Source of the DNA: Cydia pomonella
Lineage: Eukaryota; Arthropoda; Insecta; Lepidoptera; Tortricidae
Assembly: GCF_033807575.1 (NCBI RefSeq)
Contig: NC_084725.1
Coordinates: 6,421,001-6,485,000, forward strand
Reading direction: 5' to 3'
DNA: 64,000 nt
Shown here: positions 22,063-32,995 of the stretch, piece by piece
How the letters are laid out: every line of letters begins with the position of its first letter
Position numbering within the stretch: the first letter of the stretch is position 1
Notes under the pieces: model-generated
What the model was told of the DNA's origin: nothing
What the model saw: only the letters and a program-made list of their open reading frames with translations
Database searches by the model: none
Program-made: the position numbers and the translations under genes

Positions 22063-22749
22063 TACGTACGTAATTTGATTAATAATTAAACTCGTTACAA
22101 TAATTCCTATTTCATTATTACCTATATAAAATACCTTTTGAATTCGTCAACATTCAATAAACGATCCAAATAAATTGTGTCTAAGCATCGAATCGATTAA
22201 TTTCATTCGATACAAACTTGACATTCTACAAATCGATTTTAAAATCGACCACGATTATATGACTGTCATCAATATTGTCCAACTTCGTAGCGAATTAATT
22301 TAGCTATTCTAATGAGACAAACATTAATCAATTTGGGATACAAATCATTATGTGTCAATGATGGCTTTTTCAATTTCTGTGCTTTTAAGGTTAATTTTAC
22401 AGCTTATTTTACGACCGGTTTAGTAGATATGGCTTTTTCGTGACATTAATCTTACACATGTCAATAATAATGTATGTATTCGTTTATCGCACATTAAAGG
22501 CTACACACATTTATTTTCAAGATGAATACTTAGATGACTTATGAATGAGTCAATATTTAAGTGTTCATCGCATTCAAATAAATAAACAAAAATATTTTCT
22601 TATTTGTTATGACTCATAATTGAGAAAGATTTTTGTTCATTTATTTGGATGCGCCGTGCTGAATTTTTAAAGAAATACATAATAATTGATGTTAAACTTC
22701 AAGATCTAGAACAATGAACAAATATAAGATAAGCGTCAGCCTTCTGAGG
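22063..22749. other. Spacer without recognisable genes
   Basis: No signal seen beyond AT-richness. Confidence 0.5.
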
Positions 22750-22908
22750 CAAAGTTTGTTTTTAACCCTCGTGCCTTGAAACCCTCGCAACGCTCAAGAT
22801 TCCACTTCTCAAACCACTCGCTATGCTCGTGGTTCAATTTTCGAATCTTTCGCTTGCTCGGGTTAGCACGAGCGGCTAAACAGCAAATTTGCCCCCTTTA
22901 AACCAAAT
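22750..22908. repeat. MITE-like repeat with CCCTCGTGCC ... GCACGAGCGG ends
   Basis: TTGTTTTTAACCCTCGTGCC pairs loosely with TAGCACGAGCGGCTAAACAG. The interior has AAACCCTCGCAACGCTCAAG and ACCACTCGCTATGCTCGTGG. I recognise the interior as a frequent lepidopteran repeat. Confidence 0.65.
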
Positions 22909-23472
22909 AACTAAAGCTCAATGTATATTTTACGTCAATGATGAATGGCAGGGTAAACTTTTTCTTCCAAACTATTGTAGTTGGTTTTCAAGCTACTGAA
23001 TAAAAATATTTTATTTTTTTATTTAAATAAACATAAGTCTCTTCAAAACCTTTTCCAGGTTTAAAATACAATTTTTATAAATAGATACCAAATAGGTTAT
23101 TATAAGTCTTGAAAACATGCAATGTCCCAATGTCCTTCCTGTAGGACATTTTGAAAGAACCTTCCATTACAATGTAGATAACTTTTAATTATTAACAAAA
23201 ACCGCAAACTTCAAGATAAAGCTGAGGGCACACCGCGCGTAAATATATTATTCGAACTTAAACCCGTCTTCGTAGGAAACTTCATTAAATATTGCAGATT
23301 TATGCTAAACGTTACTGTGGTCCCTTTTTTATTGCCGCAACTCAAATTATCTCTTGTAACTTGACTTTAGTTATCGTCGAATTTTAATTTTATTGTGATA
23401 AATCTTTGAGTTTTAAATCTTTTTTGTTGTTGTAACGTGGTTTAAGAATTTATAAGGAGTTTGCCAAGCGCC
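22909..23472. other. Spacer without recognisable genes
   Basis: No signal seen. Confidence 0.5.
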
Positions 23473-23666
23473 TAAGTGTAAGGCCTGAGTGGACGCTCGA
23501 GTTGGGCGTGCAGCAGGGCGGAGCGTGCGGCGTGCATGTTAAACAAAAGCAAACGTATGTGCGTACGTGCTTAGTGCACGCTGCTCACATCACTTGTGAG
23601 CACGACGCCACGCTGCACGCCCCGCCGAACGCTCCGCTTCGAGCGTCCACTCAGACCTTACACTTA
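23473..23666. mobile_element. GC-rich palindromic MITE, 194 bp
   Basis: TAAGTGTAAGGCCTGAGTGG with ACGCTCGA at the left pairs with TCGAGCGT then CCACTCAGACCTTACACTTA at the right. GGGCGTGCAGC / GCTGCACGCC and GCGGAGCGT / ACGCTCCGC extend the arms. It is markedly richer in GC than its surroundings. Its right end lies only about 8 bp before a retrotransposon Pol remnant. Confidence 0.88.
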
Positions 23667-23674
23667 TAGACACA

Positions 23675-23777
23675 ATGGGTGACCGGATGGCTGGAGCATA
23701 CGAGTATATCGCACAACGCATTGGCCGTTCAGCGCGGCAACGCCACCAGGCTTCTGGGGCCAATTTTCTATTTGTAG
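23675..23777 (+). pseudogene. Retrotransposon Pol C-terminal remnant (QRGNA family)
   Basis: Plus strand: GDRMAGAYEYIAQRIGR, then after a one- or two-base loss AVQRGNATRLLGPIFYL and a TAG stop. The pattern GD-x-RAG-Y-x-AQRI-x-AxQRGNAAS is the C-terminal end of another lepidopteran LINE Pol family and matches the minus-strand copy at 46588-46721. The upstream part is missing, cut off at the MITE ending at 23666. About 70 bp of T-rich sequence downstream may be its 3' UTR. Confidence 0.75.
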
Positions 23778-23996
23778 GCTTTTATTTTTGAGGTAGGTTT
23801 AGTTTAATTAGTTTAGTTCTTAGTGTAATATATTTTAACCTGGTTTTCCTACTCTCTTTATAAGATATGACAAAAGCGAAATGCACCTATAACACATCTT
23901 GTTTTATAAGACTACGATACGAGGGATATCTTTCGTTTTTTACAAGCTCTTAATAACTTGTTCTGTTAGTCAGAGTGGGTCAAATCTGCGACGCTA

Positions 23997-24100
23997 AATT
24001 TGAACCACTTCCCATTTTCCGATTGAGTAGAAATTTTGCATACATAGGTATGTAAGTCGGATGAATTGATCTGATGATGGAGACAGGAGGTGATTTTATT
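23997..24100 (+). repeat. CCACTTCCCATT...GACAGGAGGTG repeat, copy 2
   Basis: CCACTTCCCATTTTCCGATT, GAGTAGAAATTTTGCATACA, TTGATCTGATGATGG and AGACAGGAGGTGATTT match copy 1 at 19680 in order, in the same orientation. Confidence 0.6.
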
Positions 24101-24224
24101 TTTCTTTGTACTGTATATGCTTGTGCCGCACACTGGAGTTCCGCCTTTAGACATGATATGTCACTTCCATACTCCTAATAATTTGTCCCTAACTTTAGAA
24201 GTTGACACAACGGTTTTTATTTAG

Positions 24225-24330
24225 CTAACGATATACCCGGACCATTTCCGGATACGGAATCCTGGGGTTCCAAAGGTACGGCCCCTTCCGGCGCCCGAAG
24301 CGCCAGCGACGCCCCCTGGCGTTGAATAAA
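24225..24330. repeat. GC-rich block followed by AATAAAGG, possible retrotransposon tail
   Basis: GGACCATTTCCGGATACGG, CCCCTTCCGGCGCCCGAAGC and ACGCCCCCTGGCGTTG stand out against AT-rich surroundings and can fold on themselves. GAATAAAGGACATAAAG follows directly. The layout suggests the 3' end of a non-LTR element, but I see no second copy. Confidence 0.35.
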
Positions 24331-24810
24331 GGACATAAAGAATTACGATTTATTGGTGCTAATGTAAGAGAAACTTTATTTAGAACAATTATGGGCATTA
24401 GATTGGGGGTTTTCGTGAGAAATCTCTATAAGGAAGATGTTTTTAACGCGTTTTAAAGTAAAGTTAATCCATAAAGAAGTAACACCCGTATTCAAGTTAA
24501 GGTTTGATGTATAGAGGAAAATTCTGCCTAATAAAAAAAAACTTATGTTAACGGCACCAATCATGGGACATTTAAGAGAAAATTTGGAGTATTTTTGATA
24601 TTTCACCGAGATCTGTAAAATTTTTATCACTTTATGCTTTAAAAGTTGAATGTCCAATTCGTCCTTTATGTATTCTCTGTATTTAATGAAAGCTACTGCA
24701 ATTGGTTTCAATATTATTAACCATTTAAAACTATAGTTTTTTGCTCCAGTCAAGGGAATTATGGCGCCATTAATTTTCTAACTAACAAAAATCTATGAAA
24801 AATTAAACTA
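24331..24810. other. Spacer with a doubtful 125-codon open frame
   Basis: The minus frame at 24376-24753 is lysine- and isoleucine-rich, as expected by chance in AT-rich DNA. No domain is recognised. GGCACCAATCATGGGACATT and CCAGTCAAGGGAATTATGGC are strings I associate loosely with a lepidopteran repeat, so the block is probably repeat-derived. Confidence 0.35.
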
Positions 24811-24860
24811 ACCATAAACAAGAGCCAAAGAGCTACTTACTCTTTGCTCTTGTTTATGGT
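24811..24860. repeat. Near-perfect 50-bp hairpin
   Basis: ACCATAAACAAGAGCCAAAG with AG at 24811-24832 pairs with 24840-24860, leaving one bulged base and a 7-base loop. No T-run follows as in a terminator, and this is eukaryotic DNA. It is most simply a minimal palindromic element or an inverted duplication. Confidence 0.7.
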
Positions 24861-27145
24861 AAAATGTTGCTGGTAATTAAAAATTGAAGGTAAATACTTG
24901 TTTTACAGGATTTTTCTATACCATCTCATTACTGGTGCCTGTACCATTATAGGGGTGTTTACTATATGTGATTACAAGTTATGGTTCCATTTTAAAGTTA
25001 GGTGACTAATTTTTATGTCAAATACTTCACCGTATGTATAAAAGTATCCTTTCAATTTATGCTATCTATATTTCAGTTCAGTAATCTACCAATTTATTTA
25101 TCCTTCCAATTGCTAGTACATAAAAAAACTAAAACTCACCAACCAAACAACCAACCAAAGAAATAAAATCACAGACTATAAACACAAAGACTTTTCCTAC
25201 CGTAGATTGCAATATCTATGAATAAAAATTCCCTGACTGCACAAGATATCGAATAAAAAAGGAAAGTAATAGCGAGTAATTCCAGGATAACCCCCTATAG
25301 CTATATCGGCGAATTTAATATTGAAACGAGGGGAGATATTATGAAAGCGTTCAAAATTCGTAAATTGTTCGCGATTCCAGGTATGATTTTGGATTGTAGG
25401 GATAAATTTATGTGTGCAATGCAATATGCTCTTGAGGAATTAATAATACCTTTTATATTATTATTTTGTTAAAAAGTCTCATGTTTTGTGAAACAGGCAA
25501 AATATCTATAGATAAAGATAGTTTATTATTCAAGTAGGCATATTACAATGCGCTTATTATTATTATTAATTCTTTATTTCAGATAAAATTTATCCGTAAA
25601 TTGTTAGTGTGGCTTATGGCTACGTTAGTAACTTAACTACATACTACATTACTTATTTATCACTAATTGCACCCAAAATTTTATGAAGGGACAATCCACC
25701 CTGTCAGCTATGACCTTGAGTATGCTGTTATGGCTTATGAACGTCAAATAAAGCTACACCGGCTCTAATCCTAAACCTCTGACCCGAGAAGATTTAAATA
25801 CCCCCTCAATCTCACACATTATCTTCAAATATCATAAGCAAAAAATGTTTTAGTAACAATAAATTTATAAACTCGCACTTAACACTAATCTATGTGTAAA
25901 TTGGGACATAACGCAATTTCAGAATGTTTTTAACCACCTTTATACAATTTTCCTATCAATAGAAATGCAACTCTGTTCCAATTTTAAATTTATTCTCACA
26001 AACAATTAGTACATTATTGCAGAGGCCGGGAAAGGGCAATAGGTGGATGAGTTTCGACAAAGAAGACGAATCCACGTATTGCTGTTCCTGCCGAGGCACA
26101 TATAGTGCTTTTCTCCAAACATGCGAGGAAATCAGGTAAAATAAACATAATTTAAGCATCAACCACCACTCAAATCGAACCTTCATATGATAAACGTCAA
26201 AAATAATCTCCCTCTTTAATTATTTTTTTTAAAGTTAAAGGCACAACTATTCAGCCATTCAGTACCATTAAATATTCGCTCATTCTATATAATTGTACAA
26301 TATAAGCTGTCTTTGCACGCATGACATCCTTAAAAAAAAGTTATTATATAGCCTTTGATTTTATTAAGCGGTATTCGCACGATCATACACGACGGTCTTA
26401 TCTATCATAAAGCTTGAAATGATACTGATCGGGTCACCGCGTCGTGTAGACGCAGCCCGCGGCCATATTAATTGGCTGTTTGAGTTTTTCTTAGTCGATA
26501 CATGTTTTTATAAAGTAAAAAACAATACAGTAATAATTTCCCGTCCGCTAAAACACGACAATAATGGTATGATTTTTTTTTATTTGAGTTTTACCATAAC
26601 GAAGAACTTCCCGTACTAGTTTTGCTACAATAAGGTGCACATTTCCGAGCATATTGGAGAAAAAGAAATTAGACGATATTATGGAAATTTGTATACAAGG
26701 TGACTCGTTTCAATCTCTAAAGTTATATATATGAAATCGCGCGACAGGTTTCTCTATCACACATTAATTAAAATGGCTTTGTCGGTACATAATACCAGCA
26801 ACTAATTATCGAAATTGAAATCCGATGCAGTACGTAACTCATTAGCTAATGTATCACACAGTTAAATATTCGTGTACCTTGTTGCGACGAGATAAGGATT
26901 AGTATTGGTCAGGTAATTTTTGCTAGATTTACGCTTATGATTGAAACAGTGGGAAACTTGGGTGGTCAGATGTAAGGACAGTCAGCAGCCGAAGTTTCTA
27001 CCACAACTGTAATATTAAGAGAATAACAGCGTATGTTGCGTGTTGAAACAAGAGTGTTTAAATACTTTTGCAGACTGTATTGGACTGTTCTGTGAAAATT
27101 AATTACGTTCTATAGCTTTATTTCATAGGATGTTTAAATTATTAG
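24861..27145. other. Spacer without recognisable genes
   Basis: AAATGCAACTCTGTTCCAAT at about 25964 repeats a string from about 6155. The stretch at 26015-26110 (GAGGCCGGGAAAGGGCAATA) looks repeat-derived but I cannot name it. No gene is supported. Confidence 0.45.
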
Positions 27146-27245
27146 TAAGCATCGGAGTTTTTATCGCATGGTAAGACTAACAGGGAGCTATGGAGTCGAC
27201 ATTAGCAATAAAATTCAAATCATATTCATATGTGTTTTTAATTTT

Positions 27246-27957
27246 ATAACCAAGAACTAGAACTTAGACGAGTTATATACTATACATTAATTTTGTCTTT
27301 GAATACATAAATATTACAAATAAGAATAATTACTATTTTTTGTATTGATTATATTACGAAATTTCATTAAAAAAAAATGTATATTAAAAGAGGTAAAAAT
27401 AATATGAATGTAAATTAATCAATACATAAAAATGGTCATTATTTTTTATTTGTAATATTTATGTTCTGAAAGACAAAATTAAAGGATCGTTTACAAACAC
27501 TTTTGTCCCTGTAAAATTAAAATCACTAATTACACAAGTAAATGAGTATGAGTATGAATATGAGTTGAATTATAACCAAGAACTAGAACTTAGACGAGTT
27601 ATATACTATACATTAATTAAATTAATGTATAGTATATAACTATTGACTAGACAAAATTTTTGTCTTTGAATACATAAATATTACAAATAAGAATAATTAC
27701 TATTTTTTGCATTGATTATATTACGAAATTTCATTAAAAAAAATATGTATATTAAAAGAGGTAAAAATAATATGAATGTAAATTAATCAATACATAAAAA
27801 TGGTCATTATTTTTTATTTGTAATATTTATGTTCTGAAAGACAAAATTAAAGGATCGTTTACAAACACTCTTGTCCTTGTAAAATTAAATAAGTTAGTTA
27901 ATAAAAATCACTAATTAAATAAGTGACTGAGTATGAGTATGAATATGAGTAGAATTT
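27246..27957. repeat. Direct tandem duplication, units of about 326 and 386 bp
   Basis: Both units begin ATAACCAAGAACTAGAACTT and share long nearly identical runs, for example ACATAAATATTACAAATAAG and AAAGGATCGTTTACAAACAC. Unit 2 starts at 27572. It is longer because it carries an extra small palindrome around TAAATTAATGTATAGTATAT. Each unit is itself palindromic (GTCTTTGAATACATAAATAT against ATATTTATGTTCTGAAAGAC). Confidence 0.85.
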
Positions 27958-28124
27958 TATTGCTAATGTCGACTCAAAAATTTTAACTCAATTCCAGAAA
28001 ATTTCAAATTTCTCCCTTTACATTTATTTAAGACAGCTTTATCAATGGCTCAAGGAACAAATGTTTTATTCAACAAGTGACCTCTTCGACAGGAACACAT
28101 AATATATGTTACGAGCTTACGAGT

Positions 28125-28277
28125 ACGTATACTTTAAGTCTTACGTACTTAGTCTAGTTTTAAGATTAGGTACTTTGCATGCTATTGTGTAGCAAAATAT
28201 GTTTTTGTACTGGAATTTTTACTTACCACCACCATTGTACCATATTTTATGCGAATAAAGGACTTTTACTTTACTTA
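28125..28277 (+). repeat. Retrotransposon 3' tail with (ACTTT)n end
   Basis: TAGTTTTAAGATTAGGTACT, TTGCATGCTATTGTGTAGC, TTTTATGCGAATAAAGGAC and TTTTACTTTACTTAC form a typical LINE 3' end: polyadenylation-like AATAAA, then a short tandem repeat. It lies inside the outer palindromic element and ends immediately before that element's right arm. Confidence 0.68.
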
Positions 28278-28638
28278 CATAGCTCGCTATTAGTCTTACT
28301 ATGCGATAAAAACTCCGATGCCTAATTGTAAGAAAGCAACATAGATTCTGACATTTACGACAGCAATGTCACGCTGCATGCTGGCGACTGCACCTTACTA
28401 TGACTCGTCCACCGTAGACACCTAGATGAACTAGATCTATTCCATGATTGTACCTAATATTTTCCTTAATAAATAAACAGTTGTTTATCTAAGTCTCGGA
28501 GCAGTATACCGGTGATTAAGGAGACTGCTCCATGATATACGGTCGCGTGGAGGTGAATCTTACAAATGAATCGCTCATTTTGCACTGACACAGAGCTGCG
28601 AAGAACGTGCAGCAAATAAGCTATATATAAGTATGTAT

Positions 28639-28790
28639 TAATAGCCTACTTAGTGTCCCACTGCTCGGAAAGACCTCTGTCTTCCGACACTCATCATGGT
28701 TTCGTAAATGTTTCCACCAGTCCCTGCAAAATGCGTCGAGGTCGGCACGCCATTTTTTTTATCTGCTTCTGCCCCGTCTAACCTGCGGTA
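28639..28790 (-). pseudogene. Retrotransposon Pol C-terminal remnant (WRADLDAF type)
   Basis: Minus strand gives WRADLDAFCRDWWKHLRNHD followed by ECRKTEVFPSS. This compares with the familiar RW-x-DDLDAF-x-x-W...A-x-x-R-x-x-W-x-x-x-GEAFAQQWD tail of lepidopteran LINE Pols. The plus strand shows GTCCCACTGCTCGGAAAG, the signature of that block. The last part is frame-shifted and the family's stop region is lost. Confidence 0.68.
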
Positions 28791-28924
28791 TCCATTCGGT
28801 AACGAATAGTGTTAATTCCTCAGTAGTCAATTTTTTATTATTATTATACGGTAAGCTCAAGAAGCAAGAAGGCTTGTGTTGTGGGTACTCAGACAACGAT
28901 ATATATATACAATAAATATATAAT

Positions 28925-29070
28925 AAAGACAATGTATATATATATAATAAAGACATCCATGACTCAGGAACAAATATCTGTGCTCATCACACAAATAAAA
29001 GCCCTTACCGGGATCGAACCCAGGACCATCGGCTTCACAGACAGGGTCACCTACTAGGCCAGACCGGTTG
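28925..29070 (-). mobile_element. tRNA-derived SINE, copy 3
   Basis: Minus strand: GGTCTGGCCTAGTAGGTGAC (box-A region), CCTGTCTGTGAAGCCGATGG, box B GGGTTCGATCC, then TTTGTGTGATGAGCACAG, ATATTTGTTCCTGAGTCATG and GATGTCTTTATTATATA. This is the best-preserved copy of the family. Flanking TATATATA runs make the target duplication unclear. Confidence 0.85.
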
Positions 29071-29977
29071 TTAAATGGGCCTGTCGGTATTTTAATATGC
29101 TCGACGCATAATTCGTCATTCTCTCAAGCAGTGTGTCTTCAGTCAGTATATTAGATCATTTATAATAAAGGCTTGCGCACGATTGAGCTTAAAGCAGATT
29201 ACTGTGACAGATCACCGATTTATATTCGGCCATATTGTTTTTCATCATGCCAGAGACAAATTAATAATAGACTCTCAATTTCCTACATTGCGTTCTTCGC
29301 TCCTGTTATACATAGATGTCGCTACTTAGCAAAGCAGCATGTATGTCGTTTGATCTGCATTGAAAACTAATAAACTTTAACGAAATAATTTTCGAATAGT
29401 TGTTGTTTAATAATACAAATGAAATTATATTTCCTTACAGCCTAATACTATTGTCTCATATATGTATGTATTGTGTATGTACTCGACGCTGAACGTGACG
29501 AGATGAATCAGAACACCTGTGGCCGTACTTTACAATTATGTCGGAGGGGTGCTTGCTGAAATAGGTACAGCGATTCATAATGGATCATAAAGTGGACTGC
29601 ACTGCAAGTGCAGCATTAGTGCACTTGTGCAGGTTACATTACAACGTAATGCCAAAACGTCGTTCAAAACGTATAAAACGGTGATATTAGTATCACGTCA
29701 TCTATACCTATATCTATGTGCAATAGCCGTTAGGAAGATTGATAGTCCTTGTTTTTCTCTAGTCTCTAATCCTACGTAGGTGTGACGCTTAGTGCAGTTC
29801 GTTGTAAGTTTCAATAGTTTTCAAATGCTTTTTGTACTCGTAACTATTCGATTTTGTGTATTAAGATTAATAGTTCTAGCTGACGAATTTCCATTTCCTT
29901 TATTGTTTTGTTACTCCCACTATCTGAATATTAAATTTAATGTTACTATTAAAAAATTTAAGTACTATTTAACAACT
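29071..29977. other. Spacer without recognisable genes
   Basis: A small hairpin, CTGCACTGCAAGTGCAGC...GTGCACTTGTGCAG, lies at about 29597-29631. Nothing else is supported. Confidence 0.45.
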
Positions 29978-30090
29978 GGTACAGTCGTCATCAAATATAT
30001 TCGAGCTGCTAAGGTGCTCACAAATAGAGGCGTGTTCACATATTTGTAAGCACCTTGGCCGCTCCGATATATATGAGTGCAACTGGTACA
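29978..30090. mobile_element. Palindromic MITE, GGTACAGTCG-type, 113 bp
   Basis: The left arm has GGTACAGTCGTCATCAAATA and TATTCGAGCTGCTAAGGTGC, and the right arm has GCACCTTGGCCGCTCCGATA then TATATGAGTGCAACTGGTAC. These are complementary over most of their length. I recognise it as a widespread lepidopteran MITE with TA target preference. Open frames across it are artefacts. Confidence 0.85.
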
Positions 30091-30490
30091 ATAGGCTAGT
30101 TTCCAAGTCATATATTTCCGAACCGTACATTTGAAAAAAAAAAATACCTTTTGCCAATCACAGTTCAAGGATAAAACAAATGCGCGGTTTAGTCTTTTGC
30201 CGAATCTAAAAAAAAACATAAACATATATTTTATGCGCTCAAAAATATTACTATTCCTTCATCAGCCAAAATGAGTCAGAGCCAGAGGATCAGTCAGTCA
30301 AATGAACATTTATATGTTATATATTTTTTTTAAATTATGGCCTGGATGCTAGTCCTTTAAGCCAAGTGAGATAAAAATGCTAGGGAATTCTTGAATGAGA
30401 ATCACAGTGAAAAACTTCAGCCTTTTTCTTGTACTAATCAGACTTCCAATTTCAAAATGCAACAGTACCGTACCAACTGAACTTCAAAGA

Positions 30491-30655
30491 TATCTTCACA
30501 AATTTGCACCTTACCCCATCGTGATAAGGCGAAAAATGTATACATAATTTTGACGGCAAATCTTTCTCCGTAGTGAATATCAAAAAATTCTTCACAGATT
30601 TGCATCTTACCCTACTGTAATAAAGTCGAGAAACGTGTACATATTTTTGAGAGCA
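30491..30655. repeat. Diverged tandem repeat, period 100 bp
   Basis: CTTCACAAATTTGCACCTTA begins at about 30491 and CTTCACAGATTTGCATCTTA at about 30591. Both continue with CCC-x-x-x-TGTAATAA-like and GTATACATA / GTGTACATA blocks. Divergence is considerable, so the duplication is old. Confidence 0.7.
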
Positions 30656-30803
30656 GGACGTACAAAAACGCAACCGAAGCGTACATCGGCTGAGATTAAA
30701 CGCACATTCTGCAATATTTTCTACAAAAGGATATCTTGATCCCGTACAATGGGGGGACGGGGGGACGTTTTGTTTGTATTTTTTATTTAATTAAATACAG
30801 TTT

Positions 30804-31130
30804 GTTTTTTTATTCTACGTCGGCGGCAAACAAGAATATGACCCGCCTGATGGTAAGGAGTCACCTTAACCTATGTACGCCTGCAATTCCGAAGGAGTTA
30901 CATGCGCCTTGCCGACCCTAACACTCCGCACCCTCGTTAAGTTCTGGCAACCTTACTCACCGGCGGGAACACAACACTATAATATGAGTAGGGTCTAGTG
31001 TTATTTGGCTGCGGTTTTCTGCAAGGAGGAGGTACTTCCCCAGTTGGGCTCTGCTCTAGATCTGGAATTACATCCGCTGTGCTGTGCCCTACCACACAAA
31101 GCGAGATGACATTCACAATGCCCTCTTTTG
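30804..31130 (-). repeat. A-tailed SINE-like family, copy 1
   Basis: The plus strand starts with a T run, CTACGTCGGCGGCAAACAAG, then CCGCCTGATGGTAAGGAG, CCTTACTCACCGGCGGGAAC and GGGCTCTGCTCTAGATCTGG, up to CATTCACAATGCCCTC. The sense strand is therefore minus, with an A tail at 30804. The short frame shared with the copies at 33035 and 52772 is broken here by an indel near GTGCTGTGCCC. Confidence 0.82.
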
Positions 31131-31530
31131 GGTGCTAAACAAATTAGTTGCCAATATTTTTCCAGCTCGGTTCCTGGAGCATATTTAACTATGAAACATT
31201 ATAGGTTTTATGATTTTATTTGGAGAAAATTGGAAATTAAATTTGATACGCAAAACACCCTGTTAATATGATAATTAAATGAGACCTCATTGAACAAATT
31301 CTAGAACCTCTTTTACCAATCAGATGACATATTGATTACATAAGACAAACAATTGTTGACAATGCACAAAGTGTAAATATCTTGTTATTTGATGATAATG
31401 ATAATAAATGAATAATTATTTATTTATTTTGTTCGGTAAATGAAAATAAAATAAAAAAATTAATTAAACGTTATCTTAATTTCTATTTAAAGTTAATTGG
31501 TTTAATGTAAAGTAAGTACCATCTCTTAAT
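31131..31530. other. Spacer without recognisable genes
   Basis: AT-rich DNA. Nothing recognisable. Confidence 0.5.
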
Positions 31531-31674
31531 GGCTCCTCTACACGATGGCCCAGCGTAGGCCAGTCCATGGGACGCATTTATGCGTTAGAGGGAGCAAGTG
31601 ATATTGCTATCTCATTCCACCGCATAGCTGCGTCCCTTAGACTGGCCTACGCTGGGCTATCGTGTAGAGGAGCC
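31531..31674. mobile_element. MITE with GGCTCCTCTACACGATGGCC ends, copy 2 (144 bp)
   Basis: Ends GGCTCCTCTACACGATGGCC and GGGCTATCGTGTAGAGGAGC are near-perfect inverted repeats. The length equals copy 1 at 11643 and the interior is almost the same, so these two share a recent parent. The right flank (CCTAAAA) is also the same in both copies, so the true end may lie a few bases further out. Confidence 0.88.
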
Positions 31675-32198
31675 CTAAAATATCGCTAGCTAATTTTACA
31701 CCTTATATATAAAGAGGCACTTACGCGTCTCTTACGCTTACGCTCCGTGTGCTGAGGGCCTATACTATCATAATTCATTGTTAAAGAAAAGTTCAGTTTG
31801 AAAGTCGCACGCAACCATTCAACTGCAATTGTGTAAATACCTGATTATTCTATCAAATGAAATATCCTAAACGCAATACAACGAACTTACCACCACAATG
31901 CCCCAGTAGGGATAACAAAATATCATGTCAACAAAAAAGAAATCAATTTGGCAAAAAAAATACTTAAAGATTTCTATAGCGAGACGGATTCGCACACTGG
32001 TAAATGTTTGTGTGTGTGTGTTTGTGTACCTACAGCCTATCCGGGCCTATTGACGTAGTTCTGTCAAGCGTGCATCGCGGCAGGGTTGGCGCTTTGCTAA
32101 GAAATACAACGTGCTCACGAGGAGCCCGATTTTAAAAACGCATTTCTGAGGCCAAATGGAAGAAAAATAACGAATTATGGTTAAAATAAAAATATGAC
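31675..32198. other. Spacer with a short GT-rich tract
   Basis: TTTGTGTGTGTGTGTTTGTG at about 32008-32027 is a short dinucleotide-type repeat. No gene is seen. Confidence 0.5.
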
Positions 32199-32307
32199 TG
32201 CTAATCCGCGAAAACATAACGTGCTATTCAATCGGTGGCAACCCGTTATACTTGCGTATTTTTACATGCAATTAATGTTCCCACCCTCCCACCGCAAAAT
32301 AAATACG
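32199..32307. repeat. Repeat with TTGCGTATTTTTACATGCAA arm, copy 2 (partial)
   Basis: ATCCGCGAAAACATAACGTG, CAATCGGTGGCAACCCGTTA, CTTGCGTATTTTTACATGCA and CACCCTCCCACCGC match the copy at 12319. The far arm is degraded to AAATACGCAA. Confidence 0.68.
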
Positions 32308-32476
32308 CAAATTAATATAAAATACCACCACCAAAAGTTCTAAACTCGACACGTGTTTTGCCTCTCTACGAAGCATCCACAGGAGGTGTGCCGTCCGACA
32401 ACAACAACAAATTAGTTCTCAAATAAGTTAAGATTATTTGCAAAAAAAAAAATTTTTTTGATTTTATATCTGTGCA

Positions 32477-32713
32477 TAAAATAGTACATTACGATACAAG
32501 TGCGAAAAATAGGAAATTCGAAACGAGTGGCGATAAATTAAAAAACGACCGAAGGGAGTGTTTTAAATCGACACGAGTTGCGAATTACCTATTCGCACAT
32601 GTATCGTACAACGTTTTACAGTACATATGGCCCTTTAAATGTTCGACACAGTAACGTAATATGCTACTTCTCGCACTAGTGCTATAAAGTAGCCCCATAT
32701 GTACTGTAAAGAA
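32477..32713 (+). mobile_element. 237-bp MITE, near-identical inverted partner at 37226-37462 (copy 1)
   Basis: The element contains two inverted-repeat modules: GTACATTACGATACAAGTGC against GCACATGTATCGTACAACG, and TTTACAGTACATATGGCCC against GTAGCCCCATATGTACTGTA. By eye it differs from the inverted copy at 37226-37462 at only two positions over 237 bp. A 60-codon open frame across it is simply repeat sequence that is open in both copies and is not supported as a gene. Confidence 0.88.
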
Positions 32714-32995
32714 AATATTATTAGTAAACCTATGAATTGGTACTTTGTTTTCGTAAAACCAAGTGTTTACTACGTGTTACATGTCACTTATGCTTTTTGA
32801 TATGTATCAATAAGGATATTTAGAGTAGGGCCCCATAGTGGCAGCATCGTCATCAAAAAGGCCTTTTTCACAATTATTTTGTTAAGTTTATGGGACATTT
32901 TAGTCTTTAAATACTCGTATGATCTGGAATATATTGTTAAAATTTACAACTAGTAGTAGTAATCACTTAATTGTACACAACACAGATTTAAAGCT

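Larger units (their letters stand above)
27146..28324. mobile_element. Nested palindromic element, about 1.18 kb
   Basis: Outer arms: AAGCATCGGAGTTTTTATCG with CATGGTAAGACTAACAGGGAGC at 27147-27188 pairs with GCTCGCTATTAGTCTTACTA and CGATAAAAACTCCGATGC at 28281-28322. An inner pair, GAGTCGACATTAGCAATAAA (from 27193) and TTTATTGCTAATGTCGACTC (to 27975), lies just inside on the left. On the right it is separated from the outer arm by about 300 bp that ends in a retrotransposon-like tail. The inner part also contains a tandem duplication. Confidence 0.8.

Noticed and set aside
24376..24753. Open frame of 125 codons on the minus strand
   Set aside because: Lys/Ile/Phe/Asn-rich composition as expected from AT-rich DNA, and overlapping repeat-like strings.
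24811..24860. Rho-independent-type terminator
   Set aside because: The genome context is eukaryotic and no T run follows the hairpin.
32472..32654. 60-codon frame that is repeated, nearly unchanged, at 37285-37521
   Set aside because: Conservation is explained by recent duplication of a palindromic MITE with no coding function.
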